In this document: positions 1 to 8,382 of the stretch, in pieces
How positions within the stretch are numbered: position 1 is the stretch's first letter
Layout: the number at the start of each line of letters is the position of its first letter
Assembly: GCA_031423015.1 (NCBI GenBank)
Contig: JANPER010000232.1
Span: 1-64,000 of the forward strand
Source of the DNA: DATGPD01 sp031423015
GTDB taxonomy: Bacteria; Planctomycetota; UBA1135; UBA2386
DNA: 64,000 nucleotides
Direction: 5' to 3'
The notes under the pieces: generated by a model
The model's input: the letters and a program-made list of their open reading frames with translations, nothing else
What the model was told of the DNA's origin: nothing
Databases searched by the model: none
Position numbers and translations under genes: made by a program

Positions 1-1
1 G

Positions 2-3000
2 CTCGCGGACCATTCGGCTTGGGCACAAAACGCGCGCTACGAAGGCGAGCAGCCCGACAAGAGCAAGCGCGGCGTGTACCCGGTCGGCAACGGCAAGGTG
101 TTCGGCTATCTCGGCCTCGGCGCCCGCGCCAACACCATGCAAGGGGTGAGCGGGCCGACCTACCAGACCGCCGAGGTGTGCGCGCCCAAGGGACACTTCG
201 GCGAGCACACGCTGGAGTTGCTGGTCGACGGCAAGGTGGTGGAACTGCCGGAGCAGCACGTGCGGCGCGTGCGCGGCGCGAACTTCGTGGTGACAGTCGA
301 CGAGGGTAGCTATCGGAAAGGGCTGAGCCTGCGCACGCTGACGTTCGCGCCGCCGGACGGGACGACGATCGTGCGCGTGATCGAAGTGTGCAATCGCGAC
401 GACCGCGAACTGAAGGGTGCCTCGCTGGTGCTGCGTGTCGACCCGAGTGCAGATCGACCGGACTTCGGCCAGCTTCGCGTCAACTACACCAAGGACAACT
501 ACCGCTGCCACTCTCTCTTCACCCTGAGCGACAACGGGCCGAGCGGCGTGAACTTACCTTCTCTGGCGCCGCAAGCGACGTGGCGCGGAGTCCTCACGGT
601 GGGCGCGGTCCTGGGGAACGACACCAAGACCTGGCGTGGCCAACACGGCGCGCGCGAGGAACAGTTAGAAACTGCCGCGAAGGAGGCAACGACCACCCTC
701 GCCTGGTGGCAACACAAGCTCGCAGACACCACCTACCTCGACACCGACCACAAGAAGGTCCGCGATCTGTTCAACGACTGGAAGGTGATGATGCTGGTGC
801 AGCGCGACGCCGCCTCGGGCGCCGTGTCGCCGATGGTCAACTACCGCGGCTGCTGGGTGCGCGACAGCGTCGGGCCGTTGCTCGCGTTCCTGCGCTTCAA
901 CATGTGGCAGGAAGCCAAGGACATCCTGGTCTACCTGCACAACGCCACGCGGCTGCACAACCGCGTGCCCAACCACGTGCCGCTCGACCTCGACTTCAGT
1001 TCGATCGCCGACAAGAAGATCGACTGGGACAAGGTGGAAGTGCCCGCGAGCGAAGTGCCGTCGTGGATGGTGCTCATGCACTTCTGGTATTGGCGCGTGA
1101 CCCACGACCACGATCTGATTCGGGCGCACAAGCCGATGCTCGATCGCTGCCTGCGCGGCCAGCGGCGGGTCGACGACGTGCTGCTGCCGTTCCACGGCGA
1201 CGAGACCTGGCTGCACGGCGCCTTCTACAGCCTGTGGCCCGAGCGGGTGAGCGACGGGCGCTTCATCAGCGATGACCAAGGGCAAGGGCGCAGCGCGTTC
1301 AGCTTTCCCGCCTCGGTGCAGTATCTGCTCAGCATCCAGGCGATGGGCGAGATGGAGAACGGGCTCGATGCGGCGGCGAACCCTGAGAAGTACGCGGGCG
1401 AGGGCCCCAAGGACCCTGCCACCAAGCCGGGGCAGCGCTATCTCACGCGCTCGTTCGCTTTCATGCAGGCGCTGGAGAAGGCGTTTTGGATCGACGACCT
1501 CGGCATGTTCGCGCCGGCGTTGTCGCCGGTGACGCGCGAGCCGCACCGCCAGCCGTACGCCGACGCCAATCTGATGCCGCTGTGGCTCGGCTGGACCTTC
1601 CCCACCGGCGAGAAGAGCCGCGACAACTTCAAGAACACGCTGGCGCGCACCTGGCTGCGCGAGGGTCGCATCGGCCAGACCCCCACCACCGGCTACGCCT
1701 GCGGCCATACCCAGGGCAAGCTCGTGGTCGCGCTGACCGAGCGCGACGCCAAGGACCGCCTCGACGCGGTCGATGCGTTGCTCGCCATGGCTGAACCCGC
1801 CGGCGAGTGGGGCGAACTCTACGACGACAAGGGCCGGCCGGTGGCCGCGTACGATGCGCAGTGGCCCAACCGCTGTCGGCCATGGGAGAGCGGCATCAAC
1901 CTCGACGCGCTGCTCGTGAGCTTGACCGGCATCCGCTTCGTCACCGTGCCCAACTTCGACGCGCGCGACATCCGCGCCAAGCTGCGCCTGCCGCACGGCG
2001 CGACCTACGTCAGCATGCGCAACGCGCGCAAGGACGGTCGCGACCTCAATCTCTACTGGCGCGAGACCTTCGAGAAGATGAGCGAAGACGAGCGCAAGGC
2101 CAACGACGAGAAGGCGCCGGACAAGCGGCGTGACCCCGAGCAGACCTACCGTCGGCTGCGCTTCCGCGTCGACCTCAACTCGAGCAACCCCAAGCAAGGC
2201 TACTACGACATCGCGGTGAACGCCGCGTGCACGATGTTCGTGCGCTACCTGACGCGCGAAACGCCAGTCGACGAAGTCGAGTACTGGGCCGACGACAGCC
2301 ACGAGTTCTTGCCAACGACGCCCGTCGTGATGTCGCCGCCCAAGCTGCAGATCGCGGTACCACCCGGCAGTCAGATCCTGTACCTGAGTGCCCGGTCGCT
2401 GGCAGCCGATCTAGCCAGCGGCGACGACCGCGTGCGCCTTGTCGACACCGGGCTGCCGATGACGGCGGGCGATCTCACGCGCGCGCTCATCGACAGCGAC
2501 GGCAAGCGCATGGTCGACACCCTGTTCATCGACTGGCGGGCGCAAGCATCCGGCCGCACGACCTTCAAAACGGCCGGGTTCTGGGAGGACCCCGCGTGGC
2601 TCGACGCCCAGCGCGCCTTCGTCGCGGCCGGCGGCAAGGTGTTGCGCGCGCAGTTTCTGCCGAGCCTCCAAGTAGAGGACGGCGACAAGGTGACGGCCGA
2701 CGCCGACGGCCGCCTCGCGCTCTTGTTGGGCGAACGCAAGGAGGCGATCGCCACAGCAAAGGTCACATCGGATATGGCGCGCGAGGTGGTGCTGCGCGTC
2801 GGCACCAACGGCCACGTGCGGGTGTCGCTGAACGGGCGGGAAGTACTCGCGAACGAGACACCGCGCCATCCCCTGCCCGACCTCGACACCGCGCTGATCA
2901 AACTCGAGGCCGGCACCAACACGCTGACGTTCTTGCTGCATGGCGGCGGCGAGCAGATCGTGTACGCGCGCGTGACCGACGCGCACGGGTTGCCGGTCGA

Positions 3001-3013
3001 GGGTGTGAAGTAG
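2..3013 (+). CDS. Six-hairpin glycosidase-like protein (5' truncated by window edge)
   Basis: The reading frame is open from base 2, so the true start lies upstream; the first in-frame GTG at 74 is probably internal. About 1000 residues are visible. The N-terminal part is beta-rich and looks like a substrate-side domain (residues about 20-200). A long helical region follows, with a WVRD motif and a later DETWLHG segment, resembling the (alpha/alpha)6 toroid of GH15/GH63-like enzymes, where an Asp or Glu is the general acid. A small beta domain closes the protein. I infer cleavage or debranching of an alpha-linked glycan; the substrate is unknown. It faces the leftward glycosyltransferase block convergently. 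The family is inferred from fold-type motifs only. Confidence 0.55.
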   Translation, partial: LADHSAWAQNARYEGEQPDKSKRGVYPVGNGKVFGYLGLGARANTMQGVSGPTYQTAEVCAPKGHFGEHTLELLVDGKVVELPEQHVRRVRGANFVVTVDEGSYRKGLSLRTLTFAPPDGTTIVRVIEVCNRDDRELKGASLVLRVDPSADRPDFGQLRVNYTKDNYRCHSLFTLSDNGPSGVNLPSLAPQATWRGVLTVGAVLGNDTKTWRGQHGAREEQLETAAKEATTTLAWWQHKLADTTYLDTDHKKVRDLFNDWKVMMLVQRDAASGAVSPMVNYRGCWVRDSVGPLLAFLRFNMWQEAKDILVYLHNATRLHNRVPNHVPLDLDFSSIADKKIDWDKVEVPASEVPSWMVLMHFWYWRVTHDHDLIRAHKPMLDRCLRGQRRVDDVLLPFHGDETWLHGAFYSLWPERVSDGRFISDDQGQGRSAFSFPASVQYLLSIQAMGEMENGLDAAANPEKYAGEGPKDPATKPGQRYLTRSFAFMQALEKAFWIDDLGMFAPALSPVTREPHRQPYADANLMPLWLGWTFPTGEKSRDNFKNTLARTWLREGRIGQTPTTGYACGHTQGKLVVALTERDAKDRLDAVDALLAMAEPAGEWGELYDDKGRPVAAYDAQWPNRCRPWESGINLDALLVSLTGIRFVTVPNFDARDIRAKLRLPHGATYVSMRNARKDGRDLNLYWRETFEKMSEDERKANDEKAPDKRRDPEQTYRRLRFRVDLNSSNPKQGYYDIAVNAACTMFVRYLTRETPVDEVEYWADDSHEFLPTTPVVMSPPKLQIAVPPGSQILYLSARSLAADLASGDDRVRLVDTGLPMTAGDLTRALIDSDGKRMVDTLFIDWRAQASGRTTFKTAGFWEDPAWLDAQRAFVAAGGKVLRAQFLPSLQVEDGDKVTADADGRLALLLGERKEAIATAKVTSDMAREVVLRVGTNGHVRVSLNGREVLANETPRHPLPDLDTALIKLEAGTNTLTFLLHGGGEQIVYARVTDAHGLPVEGVK

Positions 3014-3017
3014 AGCC

Positions 3018-3069
3018 GCAGGATGAGCCGGATGTCGACCTGATCGTCCGCTCGACGCGTCCCGCGAGC
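3018..3069 (-). repeat. 52-bp copy of the 3' end of the anti-sigma gene
   Basis: This stretch matches 19786-19837 at 46 of 52 positions by direct comparison. At 19786 the sequence is the last coding part of the leftward anti-sigma gene, encoding a DDQVDI-LILR tail. Here the same peptide pattern (ARG-RR-DDQVDI-LILR) can be read leftward just after the stop codon of the GT2 gene, and in that gene's frame. It lies between two convergent genes. I read it as a relic of a duplicated anti-sigma tail or a rearrangement scar. Confidence 0.6.
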
Positions 3070-3078
3070 CGGCGGCGG

Positions 3079-4119
3079 TCACTCGAAGAACCGGCGCCGG
3101 CGCAGCACCACGACGTCGAGGAACGAGCGCACGTAGGCGTACACGAACCAACTCTGGCGCCACCAAATCCTGAACCAGCCACCGCGCCGGTGTGGCGCCA
3201 GCGCCGCCCTGGCGCGCCAGATCGCGGCTCGATCTCGCCACATCGCCACGCGCGACTTCCAGATCACGCGCGCCATCTGCCGTTGGCCGCACAACGAGCC
3301 AAGGCCCAGCAACAGAGAGTAGCCGAGAATCTGCCACGGCAAGTTGGCGAGCAACACCTGCCATGGCAGGTTGACCCAGTAGGCCATCAGCAGATTGCGC
3401 TGCGAGCGCAGCAGGAACTCTTCGCCGCGCACCTTCCTGATGCTGCGGCCGAGTTTGTGCTGCACGATCGCCGTCGGCACGTAGAGCACGTCCGAGCCGC
3501 GCGCCAGCGCGCGCAATGACAGGTCGACGTCCTCGAAGTTGACGAAGAACTCGTCACAGAACAGCCCGATCTCGCGCAGCATCGAAGCCCGATACAGGAC
3601 CGCGCCACCGCACGCGCCGATCGGACGCGAGCTGTGCAGCCCGGCGCGCAGCGAACGCCCACGATGACGGGGCATGGCCTCGCCGGTGGTCAGCAGCAAG
3701 ATGCCGGTGTTCTCGATCACGCTCGGCTGGTCGTAGAACAACATGCGGCTGGCGAACACCCCGGTCGCCGGGTCGTCGCGCGCGGCACGTTCGAGCGCTT
3801 CGACCCACTGTGGGTCTGCGGTCGCGTCGTTGTTCAACAACGCGATGTGGGTAGCCTTGGCCTCGGCGAGGATGCTGTGCATCGCCAAGTTGTTGCCGCC
3901 GGTGAACCCGAGGTTGGTCGGCGAGCGGTGCAGGACGATGCGCGCTTCGAACTCGGCCGCGAGCTGATCGGCTTCGTTGTTTGCCGAGCCGTTGTCGACG
4001 ACGTGCACCACCAGGTTCGCATAGGTCTGGGCGAGCAGCGAGCGCAGGCACTCGCGCGTGTCTTCGAGCCCGTTCCAGTTCACCACGACGACGGCGACGA
4101 GCGGGTCGGACGCGGTCAT
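3079..4119 (-). CDS. Family 2 glycosyltransferase (rhamnosyltransferase-like)
   Basis: A 346-residue GT-A glycosyltransferase with the usual family 2 layout. It has an N-terminal VAVVVVNWNG strand, VVDNGSAN for nucleotide contact, a GFTGGNN loop, LLNNDA as the DxD-type metal and sugar-nucleotide site (about residue 95), and FFVNFEDVDLS as the region of the catalytic base (about residue 195). The C-terminal 120 residues are hydrophobic and basic, which suggests membrane association. It would transfer one sugar from a nucleotide donor to a growing surface glycan. The start overlaps the stop of the upstream GT9 gene by ATGA, so the two are probably co-translated. Confidence 0.9.
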   Translation of the reverse strand: MTASDPLVAVVVVNWNGLEDTRECLRSLLAQTYANLVVHVVDNGSANNEADQLAAEFEARIVLHRSPTNLGFTGGNNLAMHSILAEAKATHIALLNNDATADPQWVEALERAARDDPATGVFASRMLFYDQPSVIENTGILLLTTGEAMPRHRGRSLRAGLHSSRPIGACGGAVLYRASMLREIGLFCDEFFVNFEDVDLSLRALARGSDVLYVPTAIVQHKLGRSIRKVRGEEFLLRSQRNLLMAYWVNLPWQVLLANLPWQILGYSLLLGLGSLCGQRQMARVIWKSRVAMWRDRAAIWRARAALAPHRRGGWFRIWWRQSWFVYAYVRSFLDVVVLRRRRFFE

Positions 4120-6080
4120 TGCAAGTCGAGCCTGTGCCAGATGCCGCTACCGCTATCGAACACCAGGAATGCGAAGGCCGGCGCTGCCAGCTCGATCTGG
4201 TCGGCAACCGCGAGACTCCAGCCGCAAAACCGCGCGCTGGGCAACCCGTGGTCACGGGCGACATCGGGTCGTTCGAGCCGTGTGAATCGCACGACGCTGC
4301 GCAAGCGGTAACCAGCGCCGTGGTTCTCGGCGACTCCCATCAGGTCGGGTGGTCGCCCGGTGCGCTTCAGAAACACCCAGCCGGATGCCCGCGCGACGCG
4401 GCCGTCCGGCCGGCGCGCAACGCGGTCGATGGATGCGACATGACCGTCACGCGTGGCTTCGACCACATCACCGGGCGCCGCGGTAGGGAGCGCGCTCGCG
4501 AGCATCTCACCGATCCGACGGGTAGACGCGGCCAGGTCGTCGGCTGCGGTGGCGTCGCGCCCGCGTCGATCGACCAACAGCCACTGCGTCGCGCTTGCCG
4601 CATCGACAAACACCATGTCGCCGCCTCCGGTCAGCTCTGGCGGCGACGCCGGCGTGAGCTGCGACCATTCGATACGCCAGCGATCGCGGTCGGCAGTGAA
4701 GCGCACCGGCACGCCGCCAAACCGCAGGTAGCGATGGCTTTGTGCCACCTCAGCGAGTGTCGCGTCATCGAGTTCGCCGCACAAGGCGAAGCGGCAGCCG
4801 AGGGCCTCGAGCTGATCGAGGGCGGCGACGCGACTGTCGGCGTGGTCGAATCGGCAGTGGGTCGTCGGCACGACGATCGCGACGTCAGGGCGCCGACCGC
4901 CGGCCGCTTCCCAGCGTTCGAGCCAGCGTGTCTCGTCGGCGTCAACGACCAGCAGCGCGCAGACCTCGCCGCGCCCTGCCGGTTCGGCCGCGGCAAAGGG
5001 TAGTTCATTGAACCGAACGTCCCACGGTCCGCCGGCGCCAACCGGCAGAGCAGCAGACCGCAGGCGACGACACACCGTGCGCAACGCGCGATCGACAACC
5101 TCCGTCGGCAACTCCACGCACTCGAGCAGATGGCGAACCAACAGGGCGCCGGACTCGCCGGCGCCGTAGTAACCGGTGTAGGGTAGGTAGCTCGCGAACA
5201 CGCGGTAGCGACCGAGGAGCACCAGGCCCGGACGCCGATACGCGTTGGCGATGTGCGCGAGGCCGCTGTCGATCCCGATGAACAGCGCAGCACGTTCGAC
5301 CAGGGCCAGCAGTTCAGTCGGATTGGTCTGACCGGCGAGGTCCCGCACCCGCGGTCCGGCCAAGAGCCATGGCGCCGGTCGCGCGCCAACGTGCACGATC
5401 CGTAATGCCGTTTCGCGGAGCAGGAACTGCACGACCGACCGCCAGCCCTCCGCAGTCCAGCTGCGAGCCGCTTCCTCCGACTCCGAGTGCACGACCACAT
5501 AGGGTTCTGCGCGTGACGACTCCTCGCCGCCGCCGTGACTCGGCATCAGCCCCGGCGCGCGCTCACGCCACGCAACACCGCCCGCGGCGGCAAACGCCTG
5601 GGCCAGGGGACCAAAGTCGTAGTAGTTCTCGGTGTTTGCCGGCGCTTGGCCGGTGCGGTTCTTCCAAGTCCCGGGACAGCAACCGCAGGTCTTGCCATTC
5701 AGGTTGAGGTCGATGAGGCGCCAGTCAGCAACCGCGTCCAACAGGGTAGCCAACTCACCGTAGCACTCGACTTCGAGGAACGTGGTGATCCCCGGCACGC
5801 GCAGCGCCACGTCGCGGTATGCGCCGCGCCCGACCCATGCCAATTCCCGTCCAGGTAGGTCCTCGCGCAAAAGCGCGACCACCGCACTCGCGGCGACGAT
5901 GTCGCCGAGGCGTTCGACCAACAAGATGGCGAGCGGCTCGTTGCCGCGCGACCTTGCTGTGGCGACGAATTCCGCCGCGGCACGCCGGGTTCGCTGCGCA
6001 CGCAATCGTCGCGTCAGACGTCCGCGGGTGCGCGTAAGGATGCGGTGCAGGGTGCCGAGGGCTCGGGCCAGCATCGTCAA
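4116..6080 (-). CDS. Family 9 glycosyltransferase with extra C-terminal domain
   Basis: A 654-residue protein. Residues about 50-350 are a GT9 (heptosyltransferase-like, GT-B) domain: an ILLVERLGDIVAASAVV start, a DLNLNG segment, an SWTAEGW strand, and the C-lobe IGIDSGLAHIANA motif typical of the ADP-heptose binding half. Residues about 370-654 are an additional domain I do not recognise, so the protein is nearly twice the usual GT9 length. A Cys cluster (CGCCPG, about residue 131) sits within the GT9 part. The role is probably sugar transfer in surface-glycan assembly. It overlaps the downstream GT2 gene by four bases, and the upstream methyltransferase gene ends six bases before its start. 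Confidence 0.8.
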   Translation of the reverse strand: MTMLARALGTLHRILTRTRGRLTRRLRAQRTRRAAAEFVATARSRGNEPLAILLVERLGDIVAASAVVALLREDLPGRELAWVGRGAYRDVALRVPGITTFLEVECYGELATLLDAVADWRLIDLNLNGKTCGCCPGTWKNRTGQAPANTENYYDFGPLAQAFAAAGGVAWRERAPGLMPSHGGGEESSRAEPYVVVHSESEEAARSWTAEGWRSVVQFLLRETALRIVHVGARPAPWLLAGPRVRDLAGQTNPTELLALVERAALFIGIDSGLAHIANAYRRPGLVLLGRYRVFASYLPYTGYYGAGESGALLVRHLLECVELPTEVVDRALRTVCRRLRSAALPVGAGGPWDVRFNELPFAAAEPAGRGEVCALLVVDADETRWLERWEAAGGRRPDVAIVVPTTHCRFDHADSRVAALDQLEALGCRFALCGELDDATLAEVAQSHRYLRFGGVPVRFTADRDRWRIEWSQLTPASPPELTGGGDMVFVDAASATQWLLVDRRGRDATAADDLAASTRRIGEMLASALPTAAPGDVVEATRDGHVASIDRVARRPDGRVARASGWVFLKRTGRPPDLMGVAENHGAGYRLRSVVRFTRLERPDVARDHGLPSARFCGWSLAVADQIELAAPAFAFLVFDSGSGIWHRLDLQ

Positions 6081-6086
6081 GACGCA

Positions 6087-7340
6087 CTAGGCCTTGAACA
6101 CGGCGACGATTTCCTGGCCGAGATAGTCGGGAGCCGCTGCTGCGCGCAGCCATGGACCAGGCGTCGCAGCGTTCGTTGCGTCGGCGATCAGTGCTTCACA
6201 GCGGCGGCGCACCGACTCGGTCAAGCGAGGCCCCTCGTAGTCGAGATGGGTCTGCACGCTCTCGATGAACGGCGCACCATCGCCTTCGCGAGTCGTGAGC
6301 GCGCAGATCTCCAGGCCCGCGGCTTCTTGCAGGAACGCGAGGCTGCGCGCCGAGAAGTAGCCAACGTGCACGGGCGGCACGAACCACTCCCACGATGTGC
6401 CCAACAGCTCCGCTGCCAGCGATCGCCAGTTGGGTGTCAGCAGCGCCAAGACGCCGCCCGGGTTCAGGTGATCGCGCATCCAGCGCAGGTCGGCCCGCGG
6501 CGTCACCGAGTGTTCGATCACGTGACGGGTGACGATGCAGTCCCAGCGGTGGTCGGGTAACAGGCTCAACGGTTGGCGCCAGATGGGCACGCCATGCACT
6601 CGCTCGAGCGTCCGCGCCGCGTTCTGCGCTAGGTCCTGGCCGGTGACCTCGAAGCCACCTTGCCGCAACCCGTACAGCAGCGTCCCCTGACCGCAGCCCA
6701 CCTCGAGTACGCGCTTGCCGCCGTTACCGAACTTGGTGAACCACGCGGCAATGAACTCCGTGTCAGCGGACGCGCACAACACATCGGGTCCGGACGGTGC
6801 GTTGGCCCAATACTCGATTTCGTAGACCTGCACGAGGTCGGCGGCGGCCGGCCAGGGGCCGGCGAACGAGAAGTCACAGGTCTCACAACCGACCACGAGG
6901 AACGGTCCGTGGCCTTGGTCCGTGCGCCGGAGCGCGCCCGCGTTGTTGCACCAAGGACAGGGCTCCTCGAGAAGGGGCTTTCCGCGGTACCCCGCGAGAT
7001 CGATCCGACGCACTTCGGACGTCACCGCGACGTCGACCTCCTTGCTGCTGGTGCCCGCGACGGCGCGAACCTCCAAGCGACGGACGTCGGCCTGCCCTCC
7101 AAGTGGAACAAACGCGCGAAAACCGGAGCGCCCGGAATGCGCCAGGCGGGGATGCGCTTTTGCGACGTCCGGTCGGGGCTGGCCGTAGATTGCGCGTTGC
7201 CAGGCGCCATCCGGAACGCGGACCTCGATGGCACTGATCGGCTGCGCGGCCGCCGCCCAGCCGGTCACTTCGAGCCAGCCCGAGTAACTGCGAACCGGAA
7301 CACCCGGCCGTGGTCGATCAATCGCGAGGTGAATCTGCAT
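6087..7340 (-). CDS. Zinc-ribbon class I SAM methyltransferase
   Basis: The ATG at 7340 (protein starting MQIHLAI) is preferred over an upstream start at 7400, because the latter lies deep in the neighbouring gene. The 417-residue product has an N-terminal beta domain, a Cys pair region (CPWCNNAG then CETCDFSF, about residues 127-165) typical of zinc-ribbon sugar methyltransferases, and a Rossmann methyltransferase domain with SAM motif I VLEVGCGQG and a later NPGGVLALLTPNW strand. The likely role is methylation of a sugar or glycan precursor. It overlaps the end of the gene before it by 23 bp within the same leftward operon. Confidence 0.82.
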   Translation of the reverse strand: MQIHLAIDRPRPGVPVRSYSGWLEVTGWAAAAQPISAIEVRVPDGAWQRAIYGQPRPDVAKAHPRLAHSGRSGFRAFVPLGGQADVRRLEVRAVAGTSSKEVDVAVTSEVRRIDLAGYRGKPLLEEPCPWCNNAGALRRTDQGHGPFLVVGCETCDFSFAGPWPAAADLVQVYEIEYWANAPSGPDVLCASADTEFIAAWFTKFGNGGKRVLEVGCGQGTLLYGLRQGGFEVTGQDLAQNAARTLERVHGVPIWRQPLSLLPDHRWDCIVTRHVIEHSVTPRADLRWMRDHLNPGGVLALLTPNWRSLAAELLGTSWEWFVPPVHVGYFSARSLAFLQEAAGLEICALTTREGDGAPFIESVQTHLDYEGPRLTESVRRRCEALIADATNAATPGPWLRAAAAPDYLGQEIVAVFKA

Positions 7341-8382
7341 CGCTGATGTTCCAGACGAGCGGGTCCCAGCGGCCATTGGCGCGCAGCGCGTCGACCACAC
7401 GCAGGCCGCACGCCCGCGCCGAGAGTTCGCGTTGTATCCACTGCGTCGCCGCCGGTTCGGGCGCGCGGTCCGAGCGACTCGCTCGATCCATCGCTTCGAT
7501 CAGTGAGGGCACGACCCGCGAAGCGTCGCTGGCGATGCCATCGACAAGGTGTGGAATCTGGCGGGCGTCGAGGCCGCTCGCCCGCAGCGCCGGCAGCGAC
7601 ACCACGGGTTTGCCACGGAACAGTGCATTCACCGCCCACCAGGGATACCAGAAGTCGACGGTGGTCACGAGTTCGCAGTCGCAGCCGGCGGTCAAGCTCA
7701 GCTGCGCCAGGGGATCGTGGAGTCCAGACACGACCACGGTAGCGTACTCGCAGGTCTTGCTCGCCCACTGGCGCCATGCGTTGACGACCTCGACCGGGGC
7801 GAGGCTGGCGTCGACGACGACACTGACGCGCTCGAACCGGGCCTGCGGTCGTCGCCAGCGCTCGGCGATGGCCTCGCGCAGCGCCACCGCGCCAGCGTCG
7901 GCAAAGCTAGGGGCCACCCGAGCCAAGAACACGAAGTCGGCTTCGCGGATGCCGAGGGCGCGGCGCGAATGGTAGGCAAGCGCGCCAAGCTGACACGAAA
8001 CACCGACGCGTGCCACCAATGCGCCGGCGGCACGCAAGCGGTGTTCGAGATCAGCAGACGCGACCCAGAGTTCGGTCGTGCGGCCGAGTGCGGCCCAGCA
8101 ATCGAGTTCGGCGTCGCCGCGTACGAACGGAAACACGATCGGCGCTGCATCGCCGACCGGCGCGGGGTCGCAATCTTCCAGTCTGCCAAACTGGATCGCG
8201 ATCGATGATCGCTGCCTCGGTTGGGTCGAACCGATCTGCCACTCGTGCACGGTCAGCCCCAGCGCTCGGCACGCATGCGCGAAGGCCGTGGCCACACCCG
8301 CCTCTGCCGGATCTGGGTTTGCGCCCGTGACGATCGTTGCGTGGTACACCAGACTGGCATTGCGATCGACGGTCGCCGTCAT
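7318..8382 (-). CDS. Glycosyltransferase-like protein (GT-B type, family uncertain)
   Basis: The start at 8382 forms an ATGA overlap with the stop of the upstream 1239-residue gene, so it is chosen over a start nine bases earlier. The 354-residue product has a GANPDPAEAGVA segment near the N-terminus and a C-terminal half (WYPWWAVNALFRGKPVV, then a short helix pair) that resembles the donor-binding lobe of GT-B glycosyltransferases. No complete family signature is visible, so the donor is unknown. Its place between two other glycan genes supports a role in surface-glycan assembly. Confidence 0.6.
   Translation of the reverse strand: MTATVDRNASLVYHATIVTGANPDPAEAGVATAFAHACRALGLTVHEWQIGSTQPRQRSSIAIQFGRLEDCDPAPVGDAAPIVFPFVRGDAELDCWAALGRTTELWVASADLEHRLRAAGALVARVGVSCQLGALAYHSRRALGIREADFVFLARVAPSFADAGAVALREAIAERWRRPQARFERVSVVVDASLAPVEVVNAWRQWASKTCEYATVVVSGLHDPLAQLSLTAGCDCELVTTVDFWYPWWAVNALFRGKPVVSLPALRASGLDARQIPHLVDGIASDASRVVPSLIEAMDRASRSDRAPEPAATQWIQRELSARACGLRVVDALRANGRWDPLVWNISDADSPRD

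Noticed and set aside
665..2302. 545-codon frame on the minus strand
   Set aside because: Antisense shadow of the glycosidase-like gene; composition is that of a high-GC mirror frame without any recognisable motif.
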